64,000 nt of DNA from DSOI01 sp041394885 (GCA_041394885.1 JAWKHI010000005.1:124001-188000), one strand, 5' to 3'. Shown: positions 44,750 to 53,695, counted from the first letter of the stretch. A program made the numbers and translations. The notes: generated by a model from the sequence alone, not told the origin.

Positions 44750-47188
44750 CTACCGCAGCACGTGGTTGGCGGCTTCCTCGAATGCTTCCCGTTCCGGACG
44801 CATGTATTCGTCCAAGTGGATAACGGCCGATTCGAGCAAGGCCAGTTCCTCGGCGATTTGCGTCGTGTCGGCATCCGGCGCGATGGTTGCGATTCGGGCC
44901 GCGTGGCGGCCGATTTCGAGCGCGGCGATCCGTTCGGCCGCGGCCTGTATCTTCAAGGCTTGCGCACGAACTGTCAGCAGATCCCCACGGAGAGCGGCCG
45001 AGTGGAGTTTGGCCAGACGTTCCGGCGCCAACTGCAGGAACAGCAGCGTGAGCCCCGTCCGCAGGTGTTCGTCGCCGCCCATGAGGCGCGCCGCCTCCTC
45101 CGCGTCGATGGGCGGTGAGGGCGGGGGGGGGAGTTCCGAATCCTGGGGAACCGTGATCGCCGGGGCGGCTGGCGCCGCCGGTAACGGCTCCGGAGCTTGT
45201 TCCGGCTCTGCTTCGAACTCCTCTGGCGCGTTTGCGCCAACTATATCTCCGGCGGCCGGTGCGGCCAAATCAGCGGACGGGCCGGAAGATTCGGGTGCCG
45301 CGGCCATCCGCTGTTCCGGGACCGTAGGCGACCCGGCAACGGATGCTTCGACCGGTGTCTCCAGTGGGACTGGAGCTTCGAGTGGGACCGATGCCTCCGG
45401 GAACCTCGCTTCCGGCGTCATCCGCTCCGGTGCGATCGACTCGGGCGCGGCGAGGGGAACTCTCAGCGGGGGAGCCGACACCGCGGGCACCTGATCGATG
45501 GCCCGGACGGCTCGCGGAGCCGTCTTGGGCGCTCGACGCAGATTGGCGCGGACGGTATCCACCAGATGAACCGGAGAAACCGGTTTTGCCATGTAGTCAT
45601 CCATGCCTGCTTCCAGGCAGCGTTCGCGGTCGCCGCGCATCGCATGCGCCGTCATGGCGACGATGGGAACGTCCTTCCAGCGCGGCTGGCTCCGGATGTG
45701 CCGGGCCGCGGCCAAGCCGTCCATCACGGGCATCTGGATGTCCATCAGAATGAGGTCATAGTCGCGCGCTTCGAGCGCTTTGATCGCTTCGGCCCCGTTC
45801 ACGGCCCATTCGACACGGAAGCCATGCTTGCGGAGAACCGCATTCACCACTTTCTGGTTCACCGCATTGTCTTCCACCACAAGGATCAAGGCGGGGGACT
45901 GTTGGTCCCGCTCGCTGTTGTCCTGCGCGGGGTTGGCCTCGCGAATCTCGTCGGCGGTAGGCGCCAGCACGCGCCTCGACGTGGCCGGAACCGCGTGGCC
46001 GAGCACCAGATCCACCAGGAAACAACTTCCCTTGCCCACCTCGCTCTCCACACGGATAGACCCTTCGTGCAGTTCCACAAGGCGTTGGGTGATGGCCAGG
46101 CCGAGACCCGTGCCTCCGAACTGCCTGCTGACGCTGCCGTCCACCTGGGTGAATTCATCGAAGATGGCCGCCAGCTTTTCCGCCGGGATGCCGGGCCCGG
46201 TGTCGCGAACACGCAGATGAAGAACCAGTTGGCCCTCGGTCTGCTTACCGGTGCTCAACTCCACTTCCACGGACCCTTTGCTCGTGAATTTCACGGCGTT
46301 GCTCATCAGGTTCATCAGGATCTGACGCACGCGGAGCGGGTCCCCCACCAGTGTCATTGGGACGCCCGGGGCGATGGTGGTCCGGACCTCGATTCCTTTT
46401 TCAAGTGCCTTGGGACCCAGGGCCAGAACGCAGCCTTCCACAACTTCCCGAACCTGGAACGGGATGCTTTCGAGCAGCATCCGTCCCGCCTCGATCTTGG
46501 AGAGGTCGAGTAGGTCATTGAGCAGAGCCAGCAGCGTCTGCGCGCAGTTCTTGGCGGTTTCGATCTGCTCGCGCTGCGCCGGATGGAGCTCGCCGTCGAG
46601 AACGATGTCCATCATGCCGAGCACGCCGTTCATCGGTGTCCGCAACTCGTGGGAAACGTTGGCCAGGAATTCGCTCTTTGCCTTGCTCGCGGCCAAAGCC
46701 CGGCCCGTGGCTTCTTCCAGGGCTTCGGTACGCTGGCGGATCCGCTCCTCCAGCAGGTCCTGGTGCTCGGTCACCTCACGGCGGGATTCCGCGATCGCCG
46801 CGATCATCGTGTTCAGGCTGTCCCCCAGGTACTCGATCTCGTCGCCGGTCCGGCTCACCTGGATCGGCTCCAGGTTTCCCTCCCGCACCCGGTCGATGCC
46901 TTCCTCCAGTTGCGCCAACGGCTTGGCCAACAGCCGATTGGTGAATCGGCTGATGAGTGCTCCCACGATTGGCGCTCCCAGCGCCATCACGGTCAACTCC
47001 CACCAGTCAATGCGCCCCAGCGATCCGCCGCCCCACAGGTCGTGACGGATCCGGAAGCCGATTTGTACCACTGCCGCCCACACCAGCAGCATCACCGTGA
47101 AGACGGTGTACTTGCGCGCGAGGGAACGGCGCCGTTTGGGTGCAACGCCCATCAATCTTCTTGCGGCAGAATTGCCTATCCGGGCCAT
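44750..47188 (-). CDS. Hybrid sensor histidine kinase / response regulator with degenerate HPt domain
   Basis: An 812-residue protein. Two membrane helices (about residues 28-46 and 64-81) flank a very short periplasmic loop, so sensing is likely in the membrane or cytosol. HAMP is followed by a coiled coil, HisKA with His180 (FLANVSHELRTP), HATPase_c (N297 in LMSNAVKF, DTGPGIP, GGTGLGLA), and a receiver with phospho-acceptor Asp483 (LILMDIQMP) and Lys535. After a Pro/Ala/Glu-rich linker of about 130 residues comes an HPt-like helical bundle near residues 690-800. There the usual AHxLKG reads RAQALKIQAA, so the phosphoryl His is Gln. A separate HPt protein or regulator must then receive the signal. 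Confidence 0.93.
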   Translation of the reverse strand: MARIGNSAARRLMGVAPKRRRSLARKYTVFTVMLLVWAAVVQIGFRIRHDLWGGGSLGRIDWWELTVMALGAPIVGALISRFTNRLLAKPLAQLEEGIDRVREGNLEPIQVSRTGDEIEYLGDSLNTMIAAIAESRREVTEHQDLLEERIRQRTEALEEATGRALAASKAKSEFLANVSHELRTPMNGVLGMMDIVLDGELHPAQREQIETAKNCAQTLLALLNDLLDLSKIEAGRMLLESIPFQVREVVEGCVLALGPKALEKGIEVRTTIAPGVPMTLVGDPLRVRQILMNLMSNAVKFTSKGSVEVELSTGKQTEGQLVLHLRVRDTGPGIPAEKLAAIFDEFTQVDGSVSRQFGGTGLGLAITQRLVELHEGSIRVESEVGKGSCFLVDLVLGHAVPATSRRVLAPTADEIREANPAQDNSERDQQSPALILVVEDNAVNQKVVNAVLRKHGFRVEWAVNGAEAIKALEARDYDLILMDIQMPVMDGLAAARHIRSQPRWKDVPIVAMTAHAMRGDRERCLEAGMDDYMAKPVSPVHLVDTVRANLRRAPKTAPRAVRAIDQVPAVSAPPLRVPLAAPESIAPERMTPEARFPEASVPLEAPVPLETPVEASVAGSPTVPEQRMAAAPESSGPSADLAAPAAGDIVGANAPEEFEAEPEQAPEPLPAAPAAPAITVPQDSELPPPPSPPIDAEEAARLMGGDEHLRTGLTLLFLQLAPERLAKLHSAALRGDLLTVRAQALKIQAAAERIAALEIGRHAARIATIAPDADTTQIAEELALLESAVIHLDEYMRPEREAFEEAANHVLR

Positions 47189-47338
47189 GCGGCGATCACC
47201 TGAGATTTCGGAAGCGAACCGCCTACGCCATTGGTGAGAGTGCGGTTAGGCCCGCCCCCAATGGGTGAGCCCCGGTCGGCGACACTGGAGTGAGGCCGCT
47301 GCGCGACTCGTAGCCGGCCGTTCGTGGAGGGAACGCGC

Positions 47339-48319
47339 ATGCATGGAGAGTTGTCGCACGGGTTGCCCCGGCTGGCCACGGCCGGGAATCGGATCATCGA
47401 GTTAGAAACCTCCCAAGCCATCATGCTGCGCGGCGTGAACCGCTCCGGGATGGAATACGCGGAGCCCGATCACGACGGATTCGTTTCCGCCGCCGGCATG
47501 TCGGGCGCCGAGTTTCGGACGATCGCGGAACTTTGGAATGCGAACATCGTCCGCATTCCGTTCAATCAGGATTGGGCGCTGCGAGGCCGGGGTGCGCACG
47601 ACGCCGGCACCTACCTGCGGGACCTCGATCGCATCATTCGCTGGGCGGCGTCGCACCGCATGTACACCCTGCTCGATCTTCAATGGCTCGACGCCGACAA
47701 TTCCTTCGGCGCGAACCGCCAGTTCGTCCCTCCGCTTCCCAACCCATCCACGCCCGCCATGTGGGAAATGCTCGCCGACCGCTATCGCGACGAGCCGGCC
47801 GTGCTCTTCGACATCCTGAACGAGCCGCATGATCGCATGCCGGACGATCCCTATCCCTTGTGGACGCCCGATGGCACGATGGAGGACCCCGCAAAGCGGC
47901 TGGTCACCATGGAGGAGTGGCAGCCCTGGGCGCGGCGGCTGATTGACGCCATACGCCGTCCGCACCCCGATGCGCTCATTTTCGTTTCCGGAGTCAACTG
48001 GGGGTACGACTTGCGGGGCTTCCCGCTTGACCGCCCCGACCTCGTCTACTCGACGCACGTCTACCGCAACAAAGGCAAGGACTGGGACGCCGCGTTCGGC
48101 AATCTGTCCTGGTCCTATCCCGTCTTCGCCGCGGAGTGGGGAGGCCGCGACCGCGATCTGGCATGGGGTCGTGACTTGGCGGCGTACTTCGCCACTAGGG
48201 GCATCGGTTGGGCGGCGTGGAGTTGGGCGGACGAACCGCATCTGGTGAGCCGCTACGCGCCCACTGCGTTCGGAGAGCTTGTGCGCCAAGCCTGCGCCGC
48301 GCACCGCCGCCGGGCCTGA
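47339..48319 (+). CDS. Glycoside hydrolase family 5 protein (cellulase-like)
   Basis: A 326-residue protein from ATG 47339, with GGAGGG eight bases upstream; an earlier GTG at 47324 is less likely. The GH5 barrel begins IIELETSQAIMLRGVNRSGM. The acid/base Glu162 lies in VLFDILNEPHDRMPDDPYP and the nucleophile Glu266 in VFAAEWGGRDRDL, with VYSTHVYRNKG in the strand between. No signal peptide or carbohydrate-binding module is seen, so it may act on oligosaccharides inside the cell or be exported by an unseen route. The substrate (cellulose, mannan or similar) is not decided by sequence. It is divergent from the histidine kinase. Confidence 0.92.
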   Translation: MHGELSHGLPRLATAGNRIIELETSQAIMLRGVNRSGMEYAEPDHDGFVSAAGMSGAEFRTIAELWNANIVRIPFNQDWALRGRGAHDAGTYLRDLDRIIRWAASHRMYTLLDLQWLDADNSFGANRQFVPPLPNPSTPAMWEMLADRYRDEPAVLFDILNEPHDRMPDDPYPLWTPDGTMEDPAKRLVTMEEWQPWARRLIDAIRRPHPDALIFVSGVNWGYDLRGFPLDRPDLVYSTHVYRNKGKDWDAAFGNLSWSYPVFAAEWGGRDRDLAWGRDLAAYFATRGIGWAAWSWADEPHLVSRYAPTAFGELVRQACAAHRRRA

Positions 48320-48325
48320 CAGGCT

Positions 48326-49117
48326 CTAATCCAACAACGTTACTTCGTCACCGGTTCGGAGGATGCCCTCGACGAGCACAGCCGCGTAGACTCCCGCTTT
48401 GCCGTCGTGGTCCCGGGCAAGGCGCCGCATCAACTCCGGGTTGCTGTCGGCCGAGTCCGGGTCCAACGTGATCATCTTGCAGCGCGGGTCCCGCTCGAGG
48501 ACCGCGATCATGACTTTGTTTCCGATCCGGATGGTGTGACCCACGAGTTCGTCCTCCGCGAAACCTCTTTGGGACAGGAAGTCGACGTAGATGTTTGCGC
48601 GAAACCGGCGGGGATCGACCTCGATCCCCACTTCTAAGCTCATTTGCCGGGCGGTCCAGGTTCCGAACAGCGACAGCGGCCGGCAATCGGTCATGGAACG
48701 GTCCGAACGGACCACTGTCAATCTATGACGATCCCCAAGACCTTTACTGAGCCGCGTGAGCAGCGCCGGATCCTCGATCGAGAATTTTTCGCCTTCGGGT
48801 GACTCGACGTCAACCGCCGTTTCGTCGGCCTCTGCATACACCGGAGTGACGCCGGGCCCAAGGGCGTCCGCTTCGTCCAGGTTCGGCGGCCGGCGCATCT
48901 TGTCCGTACTCGCAAACCTTGCGGCGAACCGGATCATTTGCGCCTGATCCCGGCCGGTAAGGAACGGGAAACCCGCCGGTCCGGCCGCGGTGCGAATCCA
49001 GTAGCTGCGATCGCCGTAGATGCCGGCAAAACCCGCGAACGCCTCGCTGAGTTCCTCGCCTCGCATGCTTTTCACCGGGTAACGCCACAAGCTCTCCACA
49101 ATCCCGAGTTTTTGCAT
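48326..49117 (-). CDS. MOSC domain-containing protein (mARC-like)
   Basis: A 263-residue protein. The N-terminal MOSC_N barrel starts VESLWRYPVKSMRGEELSEA, then GDRSYWIR. The MOSC domain shows FRANIYVDFLSQRGFAEDEL, GHTIRIGNKVMIAVLERDPR and the Cys of DPRCKMITLDPDSADSNP, where mARC proteins bind the molybdenum cofactor. It may reduce N-hydroxylated compounds with a redox partner, or only carry sulfur. It converges on the GH5 gene, seven bases apart. A GAGG site precedes the ATG. Confidence 0.9.
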   Translation of the reverse strand: MQKLGIVESLWRYPVKSMRGEELSEAFAGFAGIYGDRSYWIRTAAGPAGFPFLTGRDQAQMIRFAARFASTDKMRRPPNLDEADALGPGVTPVYAEADETAVDVESPEGEKFSIEDPALLTRLSKGLGDRHRLTVVRSDRSMTDCRPLSLFGTWTARQMSLEVGIEVDPRRFRANIYVDFLSQRGFAEDELVGHTIRIGNKVMIAVLERDPRCKMITLDPDSADSNPELMRRLARDHDGKAGVYAAVLVEGILRTGDEVTLLD

Positions 49118-49341
49118 AAAAGCCTCTTGGACACGTCTGCGTCATTGTAGTTCGAAAGGCGGTAGCTTGGCCGGCGGCCGGCAGGCAGCATACTGCGTCG
49201 CAATTCACTCCACGGGATGGCCCATCGCGGCGCCATCGTCGCGCCACGCTTCGCCACGGGAGCGGTCGCGGTACCCGCGGGGAGCCGGATATCGGTGCAG
49301 CCTCCGCTCGCGCCCAACAGGAAAGAAAGCCCCGCAAAAGG

Positions 49342-49347
49342 TACACT
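49342..49347 (+). promoter_or_regulatory. Candidate -10 element (TACACT) for the enolase-superfamily gene
   Basis: TACACT ends seven bases before ATG 49355. No Shine-Dalgarno sequence is present. It may head the three-gene run that ends with the shell protein. Confidence 0.4.
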
Positions 49348-49354
49348 GCTACCA

Positions 49355-50539
49355 ATGCACACCCGCCGAGCCCTCCTCGCCCTTCCCCTCCTGCTTCGCG
49401 CGGCGCCAAAACTGACCATCACCGGAATCGTCACACGCAAACACACGATCGGCAATCGCGACTACTTGTTCGTCGAGATGGCCACCGATCAAGGAATCAC
49501 CGGACTCGGCGAGGGGTCCATCTCCGGGCGCGTCGAAATCGTCGAGCAGGCCATCCAGTGGTTTGCCCCCTACCTTGCCGGGGCCGATCCTGGCGGGATC
49601 GAAGATCACTGGAACCGCGCCTATTACAGGCTCTCGCGCTATCGCGACGGCGCCGTGCTGATGACCGCGCTCGCCGCCATCGATATCGCGCTTTGGGACA
49701 TCGAGGGCAAACGGCTCGGCTTGCCCGTCTGGCGGCTCGCCGGCGCCGGCCAGGCACGTCCCCAGCGGGTCTACTACAGCCACTGGAGTCACACCCTTTC
49801 TCCGCGCACTCCCGATCGGCTCTCCGAACTGGCCGCCAAGACCCGCGCCGATGGTTGGACGTGCATCAAATGGGTGCTTCCCAAGGGCGGCGCCGAGGCC
49901 GAGCGGCTGCGGCGTCTCACCGCGGAAGTGGAAGCCGTGCGGCGCGGCGGCGGACCGGATCTCGACATCGGTCTCGAAATGTGGGAGACCTTCAGCGTCC
50001 GCTCCGCCATCGAATTCGCCCGCGCCGTGGCGCCCTTCAGGCCGTTGTTCATCGAAGAGCCGTTTTGGCGCGAAGCCCCGCAGGCGCTCGGTGAGATCGC
50101 GGCCAAAAGCCCCGTTCCCCTCGCCGGCGGCGAAGGGCTGGTGTCGCGATACCATTTCAAGCAATTGCTCGACGCCAAGGGCGCGCAGATCCTCCAGCCC
50201 GACGTGATTCACTGCGGCGGCATTACCGAGATCCGCAAGATCGCCTCTCTCGGCGAGGTCTATGGCGCCGAGATGTCGCCCCATATGTACTATGGCCCGG
50301 TGGCGCATGTGGCGTCGCTCCACGCGATGGCCGCCACGCCGAATTTTCTGATTCAGGAATGGGACGCCGCGATGGAGCCCGTTTTCACCGGTCTCACCCG
50401 CGGCACATTTCCCCTTGTTCGCGGCGGCCATGTCTCTCTCTCTGACCGGCCCGGGTTGGGGTTGGAGATGGATTGGAAGGCTTGGGACGCCAACCACCCC
50501 TACAAAGGGCAGAGCCTGCGTCCGCCGGGGGGCCGCTGA
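49355..50539 (+). CDS. Mandelate racemase / muconate lactonizing enzyme family protein (sugar-acid dehydratase-like)
   Basis: A 394-residue protein from ATG 49355; an upstream ATG at 49217 has no support. MHTRRALLALPLLLRAAP looks like a signal, an unusual feature for this family. The capping domain (DYLFVEMATDQGITGLGEGS) precedes a barrel with CIKWVLPKGG (Lys-x-x region), LDIGLEMWETF and RPLFIEEPFWREAP, whose acidic residues are metal ligands. AGGEGLVSRYHFKQLL and GAEMSPHMYYGPVAHVAS carry the general base and late-barrel residues of galactonate/rhamnonate-dehydratase relatives. It should dehydrate a sugar acid. The next gene, a PduS-like protein, starts 17 bases downstream on the same strand. 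Confidence 0.88.
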   Translation: MHTRRALLALPLLLRAAPKLTITGIVTRKHTIGNRDYLFVEMATDQGITGLGEGSISGRVEIVEQAIQWFAPYLAGADPGGIEDHWNRAYYRLSRYRDGAVLMTALAAIDIALWDIEGKRLGLPVWRLAGAGQARPQRVYYSHWSHTLSPRTPDRLSELAAKTRADGWTCIKWVLPKGGAEAERLRRLTAEVEAVRRGGGPDLDIGLEMWETFSVRSAIEFARAVAPFRPLFIEEPFWREAPQALGEIAAKSPVPLAGGEGLVSRYHFKQLLDAKGAQILQPDVIHCGGITEIRKIASLGEVYGAEMSPHMYYGPVAHVASLHAMAATPNFLIQEWDAAMEPVFTGLTRGTFPLVRGGHVSLSDRPGLGLEMDWKAWDANHPYKGQSLRPPGGR

Positions 50540-50555
50540 CACGTCGTATCCTTGA

Positions 50556-51887
50556 GTGTTGGAACCGAGCGGATTGGAACTGAGCAACCAGCTACGCGAA
50601 TGCGGTGTCGTGGGCGCGGGCGGCGCGGGCTTCCCTGCCTATGTCAAGGCGCAGTCCACCGCCGAGTTCGTCATCGCCAATGGCGCCGAGTGCGAGCCGC
50701 TCATCCACAAGGACGCCGAATTGATGCTCCATTTCCCCCGGACGATTCTTGCCGGGATGGAGATGATGATGGATTCCACCGGCGCCAAGACAGGCAAATT
50801 CGGCATCAAGACCAAGAATGCCGAGTCCCTGCACTCGCTCGAGCAGTACGTGGACCGCGATCGCATTCACTTCGTCATGCTCGGCGATTTCTATCCCTCC
50901 GGCGATGAGTATGAGTTGGTCTACACGGCCACCGGACGCCTCATTCCACCGGCCGGCATCCCCCTCCAGGTCGGTTGTGTCGTGAACAATGTCGAGACTC
51001 TCCACAACGTCCATGAGGCGCGGCACGGCCGCCCCGTGACGGAAAAATTTCTCTCCGTGTGTGGCGCGGTACGGGAACCGAAGTCGTTCTGGGCGCCGCT
51101 CGGGATCACCTTCCGGGAATTGGTGGAACTGGCAGGCGGCGCTACCGTGCCCGATCCCGTTCTGTTTCTCAGCGGCATCATGATGGGCTCCATGACGTTC
51201 GATTTCGACGACGTCGTTACCAAGACCACCGGCGGATTGATCGTTCTCCCGCGGGACCATTACCTGGTCACCCGCCGTAATCGCACCCAGGCCGAGATGA
51301 ACCGGATCGGCAAGTCCGCCTGCGATCAATGCAGTTTCTGCACCGAGTTCTGCCCGCGCTATCTCCTGGGTTACGAAGTGCAGCCGCACAAGGTGATGCG
51401 CAGTTTGGGCTTCACCCTCACCGGTGGCGACATCTGGAACCAGTGGGCCGAGCTGTGCTGCGCTTGCGGCATCTGTACCCTGTACGCCTGCCCGGAGGAT
51501 CTGTACCCAAAGGAGGCCTGCGACGACGGAAAGCGCGACCGTAAGGCGGCCGGGCTGAAGTTCGTGCAGCAGAAACCCGTGCAGGTGCATCCCATGAAGG
51601 AGTACCGGCGCATCCCGCTGGCCCAATTACGGAAACGCCTGCAGATTGACGAGTACGAGCGCGAGACGCCCTTCCTGCAGCCGTCGACCCAGCCCGGGCG
51701 CGTGCGGATCAAGATGAAGCAGCATGCCGGCGAACCGGCGCAGCCCGTGGTGGCTTCAGGCGCCCGCGTCGCCAAGGGCGATCCGGTGGGTCGCGTGGCC
51801 GACGGCAAACTGGGTGCGCACGTCCATGCCAGTATCGGCGGTACGGTGCGGACGGTGACTCCGGAGTGGGTGGAGATCGAAGCGTGA
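50556..51887 (+). CDS. PduS-like Fe-S flavoprotein (RnfC/NuoF-related microcompartment oxidoreductase)
   Basis: A 443-residue protein, probably starting at TTG 50556. The N-terminal FMN/NADH-binding fold reads GVVGAGGAGFPAYVKAQSTA and VIANGAECEPLIHKDAELML, as in RnfC and PduS. After the SLBB-like region come two [4Fe-4S] motifs, CDQCSFCTEFCPR and CCACGICTLYACPED. The C-terminus ends with a biotinyl-like barrel (QPVVASGARVAKGDPVGRVA, HASIGGTVRTVTPEWVEIE). PduS reduces cob(III)alamin or passes electrons through the shell protein PduT. Here the GTG start of the next gene, a BMC-T shell protein, overlaps its stop, which supports a PduS role. Confidence 0.88.
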   Translation: MLEPSGLELSNQLRECGVVGAGGAGFPAYVKAQSTAEFVIANGAECEPLIHKDAELMLHFPRTILAGMEMMMDSTGAKTGKFGIKTKNAESLHSLEQYVDRDRIHFVMLGDFYPSGDEYELVYTATGRLIPPAGIPLQVGCVVNNVETLHNVHEARHGRPVTEKFLSVCGAVREPKSFWAPLGITFRELVELAGGATVPDPVLFLSGIMMGSMTFDFDDVVTKTTGGLIVLPRDHYLVTRRNRTQAEMNRIGKSACDQCSFCTEFCPRYLLGYEVQPHKVMRSLGFTLTGGDIWNQWAELCCACGICTLYACPEDLYPKEACDDGKRDRKAAGLKFVQQKPVQVHPMKEYRRIPLAQLRKRLQIDEYERETPFLQPSTQPGRVRIKMKQHAGEPAQPVVASGARVAKGDPVGRVADGKLGAHVHASIGGTVRTVTPEWVEIEA

Positions 51888-52432
51888 AGAACTCAATCGG
51901 ATTGATCGAACTGTCGAGCATCGCCGCGGGCTTTCAGGTCTGCGACACGATGCTGAAAACCGCCGATGTCGACCTGCTGCTCTCCCGGTCCATCTGTTCG
52001 GGCAAGTATATGGTGATGGTCCGTGGCGACGTCGCCGCCGTCCAGGCGGCGGTGAGCTCGGGGATCTCCGGCGGCAATTTTTCCGTCATTGACTCGTTCG
52101 TGATTCCGAATCTCCACGAAAGCGTGTTTCCGGCTATTGCGGGCTCGAACAAGGTGGAGGAGTTGGAGGCCCTCGGCATCGTCGAGTCGTTCTCGGTGGC
52201 CTCCTTGATTGAAGGCGCCGATGCGGCCGTGAAGGCGGCCAACGTCGAGTTGATCGAGATCCGGCTTGCCATGGCGCTCGGGGGCAAGGCGTTCGTCACC
52301 CTCACCGGAAACGTCGCGGCAGTCGAGAGCGCTGTTTCGGCCGCCGCCTCGGTGATCGGGCAGCGCGGGATGCTGGTGAACAAGGTGGTGATCCCGTCGC
52401 CGCGGCCGGAGTTGCTCAGCGAGATGATCTAA
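51884..52432 (+). CDS. Tandem-BMC shell protein, PduT-like, with pore Cys
   Basis: A 182-residue protein from GTG 51884 (GTGA overlap with the upstream gene). It contains two BMC domains: SIGLIELSSIAAGFQVCDTM to about residue 90 and ALGIVESFSVASLIEGADAA to the end, so it is a trimer-forming BMC-T. The first repeat carries RSICSGKYMVMVRGDV, in the place where PduT has the Cys that ligates a [4Fe-4S] cluster at the central pore. It could move electrons or Fe-S clusters across a shell. No BMC-H or BMC-P shell gene or encapsulated enzyme cluster is visible in the window. Confidence 0.93.
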   Translation: MKNSIGLIELSSIAAGFQVCDTMLKTADVDLLLSRSICSGKYMVMVRGDVAAVQAAVSSGISGGNFSVIDSFVIPNLHESVFPAIAGSNKVEELEALGIVESFSVASLIEGADAAVKAANVELIEIRLAMALGGKAFVTLTGNVAAVESAVSAAASVIGQRGMLVNKVVIPSPRPELLSEMI

Positions 52433-52437
52433 CCGCG

Positions 52438-53121
52438 ATGGAGCCCATCCGTGTTGTCGTTCTCGGGGCCACCGGAGCCGTCGGTTCGCAAGTGCTGGCG
52501 GCGCTCCAATCGGAAGATTCCCCGTTAGCACGATACATCGGAGGCATCACGGTGTTGAGCCGGCGTCCGTTGCCCGGTCCGGTTGGCCCGAAGGTCACCC
52601 AGCACGTCGTGGACGTCCTGTCTCCCCAATCCTACCGGCACTTGCTCGGCGGCCATCGCGCCGCCATTTGTGCTTTCGGTGTCGGGGAGCCTTCCAAGGT
52701 GAGCAAGGCCGAGTTTGTTCGAATTGACAAGGACGCAGTGGTGGACTTCGCCTCCGCCTGCCGCGACGCCGGTGTCCGGCACTTCGAACTCCTCGGATCC
52801 GTCGGAACCGGCCCCCAGTCGAGATTCTTCTACCTCCGCGTGAAAGGCGAATTGCGAGACGCCGTCGTGAGGCTCGGCTTCGAAAGGTCCAGCTTCTTCC
52901 AGCCCTCCATGCTCCTTACACCGTCCAATCGCTACGGAGTTACGCAGGGCCTGTTTTTGACGGTCTGGCCGATGCTCACCCCCCTGCTCCAGGGTCCGTG
53001 GAAAAAGTATCGCGGTATCGCCGTCGAAAGACTCGGCGCGGCCATGGCGGCCAATCTGGTTGCGCCAGGAACCGGCGTCGAAATACTGCACTGGCCGGAT
53101 TTCGTGCGTCTGAGCGAGTGA
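52438..53121 (+). CDS. NAD(P)-binding Rossmann protein (NmrA/HTATIP2-like)
   Basis: A 227-residue protein. The nucleotide-binding loop is VVVLGATGAVGSQVLAALQS, the G-x-x-G-x-x-G of atypical short-chain dehydrogenases. A middle segment HRAAICAFGVGEPSKVSKAE with DFASACRDAGVRHFELLGSV is typical of HTATIP2/NmrA-like proteins, which act as sensors or weak reductases and often lack the Tyr-x-x-x-Lys site. YLRVKGELRDAVV may supply a Lys. The gene starts six bases after the BMC shell gene stops, so it is likely part of the same transcript. Confidence 0.85.
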   Translation: MEPIRVVVLGATGAVGSQVLAALQSEDSPLARYIGGITVLSRRPLPGPVGPKVTQHVVDVLSPQSYRHLLGGHRAAICAFGVGEPSKVSKAEFVRIDKDAVVDFASACRDAGVRHFELLGSVGTGPQSRFFYLRVKGELRDAVVRLGFERSSFFQPSMLLTPSNRYGVTQGLFLTVWPMLTPLLQGPWKKYRGIAVERLGAAMAANLVAPGTGVEILHWPDFVRLSE

Positions 53122-53221
53122 CCGCCCGGTCCGCGCGGGGCGCTTGCAAGCCGGCGCAGGCCGGGGCGCCCTCGAGGCAGCAAAGTCGATGCCGCCCCGG
53201 CGCCGTTGTGGCGGCGACGAC

Positions 53222-53695
53222 CTAGGGAGCGCCCGTCGCCGCCACCTGCAGCACCGCCCGCACGATCTTGTCGTACCCGGTGCAGCGGCACAAATTGTTG
53301 GCGAGCCAAAGCCGGATTTTTTCTTCGCCCGGGTTAGGATCTTCATCGAGCAGCGCCTTCGACGCCACCAGAAAGCCCGGCGTGCAGATCCCGCACTGCA
53401 GCGCGGCGTTTTCGAGAAACGCCTGCTGCAGCGGGTGCAGCTTGTTGCCTTCGGCCAGTCCCTCGACCGTGGTGATGGCGGCCCCTTCGGCTTCCACGCC
53501 CAGAACGAGGCAGGAGTTGACGATGCGGCCGTCCATGATCACCGTACAGGCGCCGCAATTGCCGTCGTTGCAGCCCTCTTTGGACCCGGTGAGATTGAGC
53601 CGGTCCCGGAGGCATTCGAGCAGGCTTTCACGCGGTTCGCACAGGAACTCCCGCGGCTCGCCGTTGATGGTGGAATTGACTGGTAGTTTCCGCAT
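53222..53695 (-). CDS. [2Fe-2S] subunit of a xanthine-dehydrogenase / CO-dehydrogenase-like enzyme (CoxS type)
   Basis: A 157-residue protein from ATG 53695. The plant-type [2Fe-2S] loop is GSKEGCNDGNCGACTVIMDG with a distal Cys in RIVNSC. The second cluster is in LQCGICTPGFLVASKALLDE and LANNLCRCTGYDKIVRA. Both clusters are complete. The start overlaps the stop of the CoxM-like gene (TAATG). It passes electrons from a molybdenum site to FAD. No large molybdenum subunit is present on either side. Confidence 0.93.
   Translation of the reverse strand: MRKLPVNSTINGEPREFLCEPRESLLECLRDRLNLTGSKEGCNDGNCGACTVIMDGRIVNSCLVLGVEAEGAAITTVEGLAEGNKLHPLQQAFLENAALQCGICTPGFLVASKALLDEDPNPGEEKIRLWLANNLCRCTGYDKIVRAVLQVAATGAP

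Noticed and set aside
44710..44750. GC-rich hairpin next to the histidine-kinase stop, considered as a terminator
   Set aside because: On the gene's strand the stem is followed by A residues rather than T; the T run lies on the wrong side.
48810..49455. Long overlapping ORFs on the minus strand around the MOSC start and the 240-base gap that follows
   Set aside because: They are out of frame with the MOSC gene, Arg-rich as expected from shadow frames in GC-rich DNA, and show no domain or signal pattern. I see no gene between 49,118 and 49,354 on either strand.
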